Of a stretch of DNA of 64,000 bases, positions 25,043 to 36,246 are shown piece after piece. The notes below the pieces were generated by a model, which was not told the origin of the DNA, made no database searches, and saw only the letters and a program-made list of their open reading frames with translations. How positions within the stretch are numbered: the first letter of the stretch is position 1; each line of letters opens with the position of its first letter. The DNA lies in contig CM048553.1 of assembly GCA_026413225.1 (NCBI GenBank), positions 23,436,501 to 23,500,500 of the forward strand. Direction: 5' to 3'. This DNA is from Otis tarda. Taxonomy: Eukaryota; Chordata; Aves; Otidiformes; Otididae. A program made the position numbers and the translations under genes.

Positions 25043-28000
25043 TGATATTTATGATGAAAAATATGTTGTGTTTTACAATATATGGCTCTGTGAAGTTTCA
25101 AACTGGGCACCCAAGACAGATACTTTTCAGCTTTCTAGTATTGAGGAAAATGCTGGGGGAGTAATAATAATAGAGGACTCAGTATTTGCGTTTTGCCAAT
25201 ACTTTGAGAGAGCATCATGGTAATGCCCATGAGTACAGGAGTAATTCGTGTATTTGTTCCAGGGCAAAATGTTGCATACAGTAACTAAAATTTGAGGGCA
25301 AATCTTGAAGGAAGCTACCAGATAAAAATATTTAGCAATGTCCATTCACTAAATGATACAGGTATCCTGTGCAAAATGTTTGTGCTTATATTTAATAGTG
25401 TTGAGTAATGTTGGGGCCACATTGAGATGGCTGATATAACACTGAAGCATTTAATTTTGCAGTTTTTCTCTTTTAATATAGTGTTTGTGGACAATATGCA
25501 TATATGAACAAAGAGCTGGCTTGAAATGTGCTTGAAATTACAAGTAAGTTTACTTGGAAAGTGATTTTCCGTGTAGTATAAACCAACTTTACTATATGAA
25601 GAAGCACATTAAAAACTAGGATTAGACCACACTAGGAGATTTGTGTGGGAAAATGTGTAGCCTGTGCCTCTCGTGTGGTTGTCTATTCCCTTTATTATTA
25701 ATTTACCATCTTCTCAAATACTGAAATTAACTATGTTTATCCTGACTTTAAAGTAACAAGCTTAGGAACAGAATGGCATTGAGGAAATTGCTTTGTAGTA
25801 GTGTGGCATGAACATGGTCTAAAAATATCTGCTCATTTTAATAGGACTCCTTCTGAAATTTCTGTAGGAAAAAGAAGTAATTGCCTGAAGATATACTGGT
25901 GTAAATTATTCATCAGCAAAACCGAAGTGAAGTTTTATTGACACTTGGATTGCCATCAGTGCTGTAAGGAAAATTAGATAAGGAGCAGAATAAGTGAACC
26001 TTGCCCAGACGGCTTTCAACTCTGGCTGTGAAAACAGAAGTTTAGAGCTAGAAAAATCCCGTTTCATCTTTCTGCCTGACAGGAGTCTTGCAAACAGCTG
26101 CTGTCTACTCTTTGTGCTTGTTAAAGTCTCTATCGTTATGGCATCTTGAGTAGCAATGTCTCCCCTTGGATACTGGGAAGGATCTCTGTGTGGGGAACTG
26201 CAGCTTCCTTGTTAGGACAGTAGATTAAATCTCCTGTTGTCTGAAAGAGAAGAGTGTAATCACCTTCCCTCCATCACCAGCAGGATGAATTAACTGCTAT
26301 ATTGAATTCATGCCCTTTGCAGCACTTGTGCACAGAATGTTTTAAAATGCTTTATTAAAAAAAAGTCATGTCCGGTGCTATTTACCAATTTCAATATCCG
26401 TACTAAGAAATGTTAATATTGATGCAAGGAATATTAACAATAATTTGATTATATTTAAATTGCAATAAAAATAGAATCTGAAATTGTGATTTGAGGCTGC
26501 TTTAGAATTGTCTTATTCTTATTTTGTTGGGATAGGGAGCTATATTCAGATTTCATTAAAACATAGTGAAAAGAAATGTGAGATAATATCACTCAATAAA
26601 TGATTAGTTTGTAAGTGTCTCTCTTCCTAGCTGCAAAACTTAAATATAAACTCTTAGTTTTTTCCCTGGAAAATACAAGCAGTATCTGTTCATCATTATA
26701 TGCCACGTTTACAGTAATTTCTCATAAAATTGCGCATATGGTCATTTAGATAGAGGAGATCAGACTGAATTGCAGAGGTTGAAAAGGATGGGCCAAGAAG
26801 TCCGGGGTGTAGTAGCTGTAGATGGACAGTGGCACCACAAAATGCCTGCTGGCAGTGAGAGCTGCATGTGTTTCAGGTACAGTTCACGTGTACGAGGCAT
26901 GTCCAGCATGAGGATATGGCCACACCAGCCTGAGCATTGAAACTACCGCTGTTACTTTACAGGTTTTCCTTGTAACTTCTGTTGTGTCCTTTCTCCTTTT
27001 GTACGCTAGTAATAGGAACCATGTGCGTAATATAAATTTAGTGAAACTAAGCAAGAATGTCTTCAGCTTGCTTAAAGCTTTTCCCATCAAGAAATGAAGC
27101 CAATCCAGTAAATCAAACACATGCTCTTTGCAAGCTGGAGCTGTAAGATTCCATCTCTGATGCTAGAGGTGGAGGCCCTGCGCAGGGCTGCAGAGCTGCT
27201 CTGCAGTTTGGTGTCTGCAGTAGGGTGCAACGGGGCTACTATTGTGTCCCGCAGGCAAATTAGCTATTCAGGGATACAGCAACTAAGTGAATTTTCAAGT
27301 TATATGGCATTAAGATTCTAAGAGAGAAGTCCTGGAGAGGAAAAAATTGAGCAAATGTTAGTATTTGGAAGAAACTTCATCAGTGCTTTAAGTTGTCTGT
27401 TACTGAAATGGAAAATTAAGCTCCAGGAAAGGCCTGGGACTGGGTACGATTCAGCATCTGTGTATAATTCCTTAGGGACTCAACCCATTCCTAAGTCCTT
27501 AATTTCTTTTGGAGAAAGTCTTAAATAGTCAGTAGGAGTAGAAACATTAAGAAATTACTTTATCCTTTCTTCCCTTCATATTAGCAACAATAAGAACAGA
27601 AAAGCACAGTGAGAATATTTTAAAAGGAGGAGAAGCTTAAATTTATGCAGACAAGAACTGAGACTGTTTTTCTCAGTTGATTTTTCCTTCCTTTCAGTTG
27701 GTGCTGTGAAAACTGCTGCCCTATCTAAGAGAAGCTACCTAATTCTGATTGATTAGTCCATTTGGCTAACTTAACAGATACAGTCATTCAATTAACTAGC
27801 CACATGAAAAGAAATTCAGCAAATCTTTCAAGGGAAAGGAGGGGATGAAAGTTTTACAGCTGTGGCTATTAAAGCAGATAGATTAATGGAGTATGGAGAT
27901 AGCTAATCCCCCCCTGAAGTGCAAGGAGGGATCATGTAAGAGCAGAGAGAAGGTTTCTGGGTAGGCTTGAGGATAAAGGAGAATTAAAATGTCCTAGCTA

Positions 28001-30625
28001 GTCAGATACAGAAATCTGCTGGCTAAGTGGCTTTTTTGAGTTTATCTTGCTGTATTTTTTAGTTAGCTCATGGCCGCTGCTGAAAATATTTTAGGACCAT
28101 AGCATAGTGCAAGGTAATGCTAATTGTCCCTTATATTCTTACCGACCAGCAGATAGAAACATCCCATCTGTTCCCTCTCATCTAGTTTTCGACTTTCTTA
28201 CTCCTTGTTCCATGATAATAATCAACCTGCCTTGTCTTCCCTGGTGTACAAGATGGACTGTTCTAAAAAATTACCTGCCCTAGTCACTCCTTCTATGTCT
28301 ATTAGACCTGTCTTTCAAGCAATTTTCTCAAAGCAACATGCTGGTAGTTCCCCATCTTCTACAATAATCTCCTATATGAATCTGTTTTCCTTCCTTTTCC
28401 CTTCTTTTGGGGGGGATAACTTCCCCTTATATAATTGAGTTATAATCCAGATCTTTCCAGGTTACTTGGCAGAGGATATAAGGGATTCAAGGGAAAATCT
28501 TTCATTTGATAGGAAGTTTCCTCATTCTCACGTATTTAGTACCCAAACAGTGCTGGTTCCTTTTACCACAGCCCTCTCAAGTGTGACGTTGCAGGAGGCT
28601 CCCTTCTCACAGCTTGCTCCTGGGGTTAGCATTAATTGTGCAGATGACATGGCATCTTTCTCTTATCAGTGTCTCCATCATTTCCCTGAACCTGTAGTTT
28701 TCTCTTGAATGTCTCCGTATGTCTGTTGAGAATTTCCAGCTGGCGTTCGACCCATCCAGGCCTTTCTGCTGATTTCAGCTAAAATTCTGTCTTCCTTTTC
28801 AGTAATGTGTCTCAGCTCAGATGTTGCATTTGATATCCTTGTCTGGCACCATATCTAATCTGAAATTTCAGGCGTACATAAAGGAGAGTTGTGGAGACAG
28901 AAATCAGAGTGAACAGACGGAAGCAACGATAAAAAATTCCCGCAGTGTCCAAGGAGACACAGCAACAATATTGGATATCATGAAGCCGGTCATTTCTCTC
29001 ATTTGTAACGCTGATATGCCAAAAAAGATGCATTTTAGTACTATGATTATGGACTGCTTTTATTTCTACATTTCTTAAGTTTGTAATTCTTCCAGTGGCC
29101 TCTAAAAAGGTCCCTATTGTTTCTGCTCTTTTTCTTCCATAACTTTTAGGCATTCCATCTTTATAGTCTCTTAAATCTGGAGAGTTAGTTTTTGTTCAGA
29201 AGCTGCTGATGGGTGTTTTCCTTCTCTTCTTGAAAATGAAGGTTTCTGTTTAATTTCCAGGGATAATTCCCAGTTTGTTATCCATTTCATATTCAAATAC
29301 AAACCTATTCCCTTTCCAAAAATCTTTAATGGCCTCTTTTTTCTTCTTGCAAGTCAAAGCGCTTTATAATCTCCTATTTTTTCTTTCTATTTCTTCAAAC
29401 ACTTGACCTATTCTGATCTCTCTTCTCTTGCCACCTCATTTTTTTCCTGTCTTCCTGGAGCAGCCTCTTTCTGCTGGGGAATCCATCTATTTCCAAAGCT
29501 CATCTGTTTTTCTGGGTTCCCAATCCCAGCTTCGATTTGATAAAGCTGATATGTGAATGCTACAGTTAATTCAAGGGAGAATTTAAGTGAATATACATGC
29601 ATGATTTTGGATAAGGATAATTTCCTTAGTCGGAGTTTTCTTCTGTAAGAAGATTTGCCCAGTCACCTCCTCTTGTGTCCTATTGTTGTGACTGGTTGGG
29701 AGAGTTGGAAGAGCAGAGCAGAGAGGAGCTTACTCATTTTTTTTGTTCTGGTTGTTATGCTGTTGGGTCTGTATGGGATTGACTCGTATGGTTGTGACTT
29801 AAGATAATGCTCCAAAAAATGATGCTGCTGTAAACAAAACTACACTACTTGATTTGTGTACATTTTTAAAATAACAGACTTCTGAAAACAGCATTGCTAT
29901 TATTAGCATAGCTGTTTTTTTCTTTGTAAAAGCCACAGATCGCATGTGCTTCTCTCCTGTGAGATGTTTTATTTTTAGGTCTTAACATATGCACAGTTTT
30001 GCCATGCATTTTCAAAGAATTTGTGTTAATGCCTCAGTGAATGTTTCTGAAAATCTCATTCTACAGTATTGTCTAGTGTAGATGTTTTTTTTTCACTGTA
30101 TTTTTCTACATCCCTCATGTTTCTAGGATTTTTTTTCACAATCTGCTTTTTTTTTGGTGGTGGTGGTTTGTTTTTTTTTTACATGCGGATTTTCTTTATA
30201 AGTATCAAAACTACTACTTAAACTGACAAAGATGGCTTTTAGGATAGATTGGCCGTTTCTTCTCTACCATAGGAAGGGGTTGTACGATTTATGTTGAAAT
30301 GCTTATTATTTTAATGCTGATTGCTCAGTGTCTTATATTGCTTACATAATTTACATCATGTTTCACAAGTGTTTCACTATAGCTTTTTGTTTGTTTTAAA
30401 GTAGCGGCTTTTATTAAAATTACACAATTACGAACGTCACTGTTACTGAAGACAAAACATTACTCCACCTATGAGGTGATCTCATGAGAGAAGCATATTG
30501 TTTGGCATAAGTTTCCAAGACTGTGTATAATTGTTAGGTTGTAGCTTAGTTTGTAATAGCACTGATTGCATTATTGGATCTGCAAGAGTGTTGTGTTTTT
30601 TATGATATTTTCTGTGCAGTGAGTC

Positions 30626-30644
30626 ATAATAATAATAATAATAA
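30626..30644. repeat. Short (AAT)n microsatellite
   Basis: About six AAT/ATA units in a row, followed directly by AAAG. It is a simple repeat. Confidence 0.85.
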
Positions 30645-31399
30645 AGCATAGCATGGCATCATTTGTGGGCTTTTCTACTGATAAAGTATTCCCAGACATA
30701 TCCTGCCTGCCTGCTGTATTACTTAAGTTAGGCTTTAAAAATGTCTTAAAATTTCAGACCTGTCATCTGTTTGTAAGCTCTGGGCACAATCCCCAGGAGC
30801 TGTGCAGGCTGGTGACCCCATGGCATTTCCTTTCCAGCTAGGCTCCTTTTGGGAACGGAGGTACCCATGACAGACCTTGAGAGGTGGGGAAATGCCAGCG
30901 GCTCCCCAGCTGTTCCTAGCCCTTTTGTCCTGAAAGTAGGGACCGAGCAGGAGGACAAAATGGATGGATCTGTTTAGGAATCACTCTCTTGACCTACTTT
31001 GAGTGTAAACACAACTTAAATGACCTGGGTATGTCCATCAGAGGGGTGGTGGGTGGGAGAAGAGCAGCTGGCTGACTACCAGCGACCCCAGAGCTGGATG
31101 TTGGGGGACTGTACATAGCCCCCAGGAAAAACAGGGCCCTGCCAGGGTGCAAGCAGAGCAGCCTAGGTCAGGTCAGAGGAGTGCTTGGCCAACTGTCTGG
31201 TCCCAGTGGCCCAAGGCAAATACTGAGGAAGAAGCAGAAGAGCAGGACAAGTGTGTACAAGGCTTCCCCAGAGTCCTTTACCAACACTGCAAGACTCCCT
31301 GAGTCCGGTACAATTTCTGTTTGGCAGCCCTTAGTTATGTCCGTTAACTTGTCCACTCCCAGCTTGAACCAAGACAGACCTCCAGCGTCCGTGTTTTCC

Positions 31400-31560
31400 T
31401 GTGGCAGGAGGTTCCACATTGTAACCAGGGCCTGTGCCAGAAAAAGTATCTTAGTATTGTAGTTTTGAGCTTACTGACCTCTTCTGCTACCTTCCAGTTC
31501 TTGCATTGTACAAGACAGAGAATGATCAATCTCTTTGTTTTCTTATGCCAGACACAATTT
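31400..31560 (-). mobile_element. Ancient CR1-like LINE fragment, antisense
   Basis: It shares the block order of the old element at 22190-22430: TGGCAGGAGGTTCCACATTG, a stretch ending in GTATCTTAGTATTG, then CTTGCATTGTACAAGACAG and CTCTTTGTTTTCTTATGCCA. The resemblance is to the ORF2 3' region of old amniote CR1-type LINEs read in reverse. It is strongly decayed, with uncertain ends. Confidence 0.5.
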
Positions 31561-32452
31561 CCAGGTCTTTGAGAAGATAATATATCATCTTCTAGAACAA
31601 AAAAACATTAGCAGCAGTATCTTTTAAGAAGTAATAATTTTGTCAGACCCACACGAGAAGTTCCTGTGCTTCTCTTTGTCATCCCTCCTAATACAACTGT
31701 ATACTCCCTCCGAGTTAAGTCATTCTGTTTGATCTCTGTCTTTTGTACTGTACACTTTAATATTTTAAGTTTCATAATCTCTTGCATCTTCCTTGGCACA
31801 AGGCCGTTTGTGGTCACCAGATAAGGAGGACAACCTTAGTTTAGCTGAGTCCCCCAGAAATAGCTGAGAGTAAAAGTAGAGCCCTAGGCTATAGATGTGA
31901 CTTTAGTAAACCTGTGGAAACATAGACTTTTATTGGAAAGGAATTGTAGTGAATGCTGAGAAACTATGTATCTAACTTCAGCAAGCTAAACTAAATGCGT
32001 TTTAAGAGAGCATTGGTCTGAATTTCTGAATCTGTAAAAGGCATACAGACCTTATGGAAATCTTTGAGCTTCCCCAGGTGGATAAGTATCCTAAATATTT
32101 AATATTCACTTCTAAGAGGAATTAGAGGACTGTAATCAGTAACTCAAACAAAAGCATCTCTTTTAGATGTTCCTCAGTAATGAGTCACTTGCAGGCTGCT
32201 GTGCAAATCATCCATATAGGTATATGGACCTGACCAGAATTAAGGGGGTCCTAGAGGGCGAATCTAGGGACAGCGGGTCACGCTGATTCTGCAGTGGCTG
32301 GAGGAGTTGTTTGCCCTTTCTTCCTCCTGTATTTATAGCTGCTCAGGTATTTTCCCTCCCTTTTATCAGCTCTGGGGCTCATTGTACCTGTTCACAAGGG
32401 GTTTGAATTACCTAATGCAGCAAAACCATGGGTTTGTTGAACCCTCCCAAGG

Positions 32453-32540
32453 GTACTTTGATGAGTGCCAGTACTGATACCAGGAGTATTTTGATGAGTG
32501 TTAGTTCTGACACCGAGAGTATTTTGATGAGTGCTGACAT
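32453..32540. repeat. 33-bp minisatellite, 2.7 copies
   Basis: The unit GTAYTTTGATGAGTG recurs at 32453, 32486 and 32519, exactly 33 bases apart, with diverged spacer bases between. Because the period is a multiple of three, the minus strand shows three THQNT/THQST-type peptide repeats inside a 60-codon frame. That frame has no other sign of being coding. Confidence 0.85.
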
Positions 32541-33204
32541 GAGGTAGGATCAACGCTTGCTGCTGAGGGGGCACTGAGACCTCCTGATTCCATCAGCAAC
32601 CTGTGACTGAGGGGACCCCACCTCCATGGACACTTGTCCCATGAATGCTCCCATTCAGAAATTTAATAGCATCCTTCTTTTTGTTGCCTCTGTTGCTTAA
32701 CACTTAGATAGAAAGTCTTTTTTTTTAATATCCAATTTCCATTGACTCGTTGACAGTCTGTGTATGTTTGAGGTTCTGTCAGCATCTTCTATAGCCTAAT
32801 TAGCTACCTTTACATCTTGGTGTATAAACCCTGGTGCATTCAGATCCCCTCACAACTCAATTTTTTGCTAGGCTTCCGGAGCTTTCCATTCCCTGGTTAT
32901 CTCAGGAGACCCTCTGTGTAATTGAATTTTCTAAGCAAAGCCGTCCAGTAGCTGTCCGCAGTATTTGAAAAGAGGTCTCCTTTGGACAGTAGTATTACTC
33001 TTACCTCAGTTTGACTGGAAATACGTCTTCTTTAATGTATTCTGGGATGACAGTTGCGTTTTTCAGGAAGACACTCTATTGATCTGGCAAATCATTTTGC
33101 CAGAAACAAGCGCAGTCATGTCTCTCTTCCTTATAAACCAGGCCCTCCAAAACAACATAATAGAAATTCCTTCCAGCCCTTAAGTACATAAATTTGCTGT
33201 TTGT

Positions 33205-33380
33205 ACAATTGAATTTTATCCTATTTCTAATATCCAATCCTGAAGGTCATCCAACTCTTTCCTGTGGCAGTTTTGTCGATCTTCTTCTTGATTCCCCATG
33301 CTTTCCAACTTAGCATTATCAGCATATTTCATTAAGGTGCTTCTGGTTTTTGTACCTGGGTTATTAACGCAAACATCAAG
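33205..33380 (-). mobile_element. Ancient CR1-clade LINE fragment, antisense
   Basis: It contains AATTGAATTTTATCCTATTT, a stretch with CCAATCCTGAAGGTCATCCA, then CCAACTTAGCATTATCAGCA and TTTTTGTACCTGGGTTATTA. This is the same block order as the stretch of CR1 ORF2 that lies just 5' of the part kept in the copy at 941-1768, whose right end reads TTGAACTTCATGAGC. It is an old and diverged copy. Confidence 0.6.
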
Positions 33381-34681
33381 ACGGCAGTTTGTAGGGCTCG
33401 TATGGAAGGACTCATACTACCAGCCTTGTCCCACTTGGGGCTTGCTCTGGTCGGTCACCAGTACCTACGTGAGCAAAAGAGCCTATGGCTCTGCTGCCTG
33501 TTTAGCCAGGGGGAAGCTCTGGAAAGCCAAGCGGCTGCTGGCCCAGATGTGCTCTCCTGGCTTTGCTCTCCCACAGCAGGTCAGTTCATCCCTAGCCTAG
33601 GTGTTCTGCTGTTTGAAGGAGAAACATTCAATTTTGTCTCTTCTGCTGAGAAGGTTTGTGCTCGTTCCCTCCTGTACCGTCGGTCAGCATGCCTGTTGTC
33701 ATGTTTACTAGTTCTTCAACTTCTCTGGTTTTATCACCTCTTAGGTGGGACAATATCAATATTGATACAGATTTCATCTAGGTTAACATTTTATGATCTT
33801 TGAAAACGTTTAGTGAAATTTCTCATGTAATTTCCTTGCCTAGAAAATAGCTTGTGAGGGAGAGAATCTGTCTGGTTCAGCATGAAATGTCTCGGTAAAT
33901 ACAGCATGCTTTTAACTTATATACATTTGCCTCAGGTCTGATTGGTTTTTTCTCTTCAGTGTTTGTTCCAAAGCCTTGTGTACTTTTGAGGCTACGTTTG
34001 CTGTTGCCCAGAGCATTTTCCTCTGACACTGTTAGAGCTGCTGGGCTCCCCGGTGGAGCGTGAGGGATGGGCCCGATGGAGGCCCTGGGGCCTGAGGGCA
34101 GCGTGGTGCCTGCGCTGGATGGAACGGGCCGTGAGCCTACGGTGTGGCGCAGCTCCTGTGGCTGATGGCTTTGTCTGCCCATTTAGTGTGACACTGAGCT
34201 CACCGTAGTGGTATTACGAGGTCATTTCATTGTTGTACCATTGTGTCCTTAGGAGTCTGCTGGAAGCAGCTGCCATTTTCCCTCAGATACAGCCTGCTGC
34301 AGGAGTGACTCCATTCTCAGCTTTCTGCCTTTTTTTTTTTTTTTTTTAAGGTTCACCTAACTTCCTTACTGTTTTCTTTTAGCAGCAAATAGAAAAGTCT
34401 CTTGAATTAAAATAATTATCAGTGGCTGGTTTTGAACCTTCTGTGAAGAAACCTCCCCTCGGTTTTCCTTGTCCTGCCTTCTGGTATTAAAAGTCAATGC
34501 ATCCCATGCACTGTATAACTCCATTGGAGGTGGTTGTTTGAGTTATTTTTATGAACATTTTAGGAAAAGTATCCTGCGGGTTTTGCCCTTTTCAAATGTA
34601 AATTTTTAATCAGTGCTTGCTGAGAGGGAGTGCAAGAACACATGTGCGAGGCTTATGGTTCTTTTTTACTTCTTCTTGCAG

Positions 34682-34748
34682 TGACTTGCTATCTTCTGAA
34701 TATCTTGAGAGGCATATCGAACAAGGTGGGAAGACAGTGGAAGTTAAA
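34682..34748 (+). CDS. ADAM22: ADAM22 exon, prodomain (DLLSSEYLERHIEQGGKTVEVK)
   Basis: The 67-nt exon follows a pyrimidine-rich acceptor ending in GCAG and is followed by a GTAAGA donor. The first base completes a codon split by the upstream intron; family conservation predicts histidine or asparagine there. The rest gives 22 codons ending exactly at a codon boundary (phase 0). It encodes the prodomain segment just before the conserved GGEHCYY motif. The frame without the split base would begin with a stop, so the phase is unambiguous. The upstream partner exon was not found in this window. By human exon order this is probably exon 4, but that is unverified. Confidence 0.93.
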
Positions 34749-36223
34749 GTAAGAATTTCCTTTTTATGCTTTGCATTTTAAATTTGCTTTGCTTTTCATG
34801 TTAATGCAAACTCACCTATTTTCTTGAAAGGACGGATACTTAATTTTTCATGTGGTTCGTTTGACTCTTCTGATGCAAGCATGTTTCATGTCTTCTAACT
34901 TTTCAGCTTTTTAAATAAGACAAATAAACTTTACTGGCAAATTTAGTACATTCATGTTTATATCAAAAGGTTATCCATGAAAAATGTATACATGGTAGTT
35001 CTTTTTACTAGTTAATATAATTTACTTTTAATGCCTATTGAAGAAAATTGTTCTGGTTTGGTAACTAGCATTTCCTCATTGTCCTAAACCCCAAGTTTGT
35101 TGTTTTTAATGACCTTCTTTGTAAGTTTAAGAATAGCAAGATTTATTGTATAATATTTCCAAATATTTAGTCACCGTCTGGAATTGTGGGTTTCTTTCTC
35201 TGGGTGTTTGTTGGCATGATGGCTCCATGATCCTTTTTGTTGCAGTTGTCTTCTGTGAAATGTCCCACTGCCTTTTCAGGAGTGCTTTGTTATTTGCATG
35301 CAACATGGGAGAGTTTTCCTGAGGACCTTCTGTTTGTTAGGACAATATTTTATAGATGTCAGGTATAAAATTACTGTAGATTACATAAAATGTGCATGAA
35401 TGTAGTATATGCTGTGCATAATAGAAACTCTTTAATATCAGGTCAAATTTTATTCAAAGTTTGCATTTTATTAAAAGAAACCAGAAGTCTTTTACTAAGT
35501 CTAAGATCACCTAAATATACTGAAAAAAATGTAGTAACCTTTGCAGTGTGAAAGTGGAAGTGGAAAGAGACAAAGTGGTCCTCCAGCCACTGAGTAGTTC
35601 AATCCTTTAGCTACTGAGTAGCTGAAGATACGCATTTCCTTTGGTTTATCACTTTCTAGCATTTGCAAACTTGAAATCTGCTTTATTTTTGCTCTCTGAT
35701 AATAGTCTGCATACATTGTCAGACTGAGACAACCACATACATGTTCCATTAAATTGTAAAGACTAATTTCTCAGTCAGTCATGCTCTGCAGTCAAGGAGT
35801 CTTGACTCAGATTCAGAATATGAGTCAAAGCAGAAATAAAGATAATAGCTGATATTAATAAGAACAAAACAATCCATTTGTCTGCGTCAAGGTATATATG
35901 CAAGTTGTCTGAGTTAATCTATCCGAGTCCCATCACTGAATTAGGACAAATCTACTTCTGATGAGTAAGCCTTAATCAAGCAAGGAAATGTTTGAAATCA
36001 GTGGCTCTTCTCATATAGGTACTGTTTAATTGGATGGGGAAGAGATGGGAGGATCAGGCCTTTCAGAGGAAGGATTGTAAAACGTTTTCTGGGCAAAACA
36101 TCTCCCAGTCTCCAGGGTCTCAGAGATGAATTCCCCTTCAGTTAGCTGCTGTGCAAGGTCATGGTATATGTTCAGAGATGGCTTTCACTGCTTTGCTTAG
36201 TACTCTCAAATTTGCTTTAAGTA

Positions 36224-36246
36224 GAGAACCAGCATTGCTGGTTCTC
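36224..36246. repeat. 23-nt palindrome, 11-bp arms
   Basis: GAGAACCAGCA at 36224-36234 is the exact reverse complement of 36236-36246 with one base between. It is intronic and has no neighbouring motif that explains it. Confidence 0.7.

Larger units (their letters stand above)
1..34681 (+). other. ADAM22: Large non-coding stretch, probably a 5' intron of ADAM22
   Basis: No exon of ADAM22 or of any other recognised gene was found here by eye. The exon that follows, at 34682, starts with one base that completes a split codon, so a prodomain exon must lie further left, most likely outside the window. Open frames are short and show no known domain, except those in the CR1 copy at 941-1768, which are reverse-transcriptase debris. 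I saw no CpG-rich block that would mark the ADAM22 promoter. Recognisable content is limited to the CR1 copies, older CR1-like and MIR-like remnants, simple repeats and a minisatellite listed separately. A very short upstream exon (under about 80 bp) could have been missed. Confidence 0.6.

Noticed and set aside
28812-29153. 113-codon minus-strand frame in a pyrimidine-rich region
   Set aside because: Composition follows the pyrimidine bias of the + strand; no known domain and no exon signals were seen.
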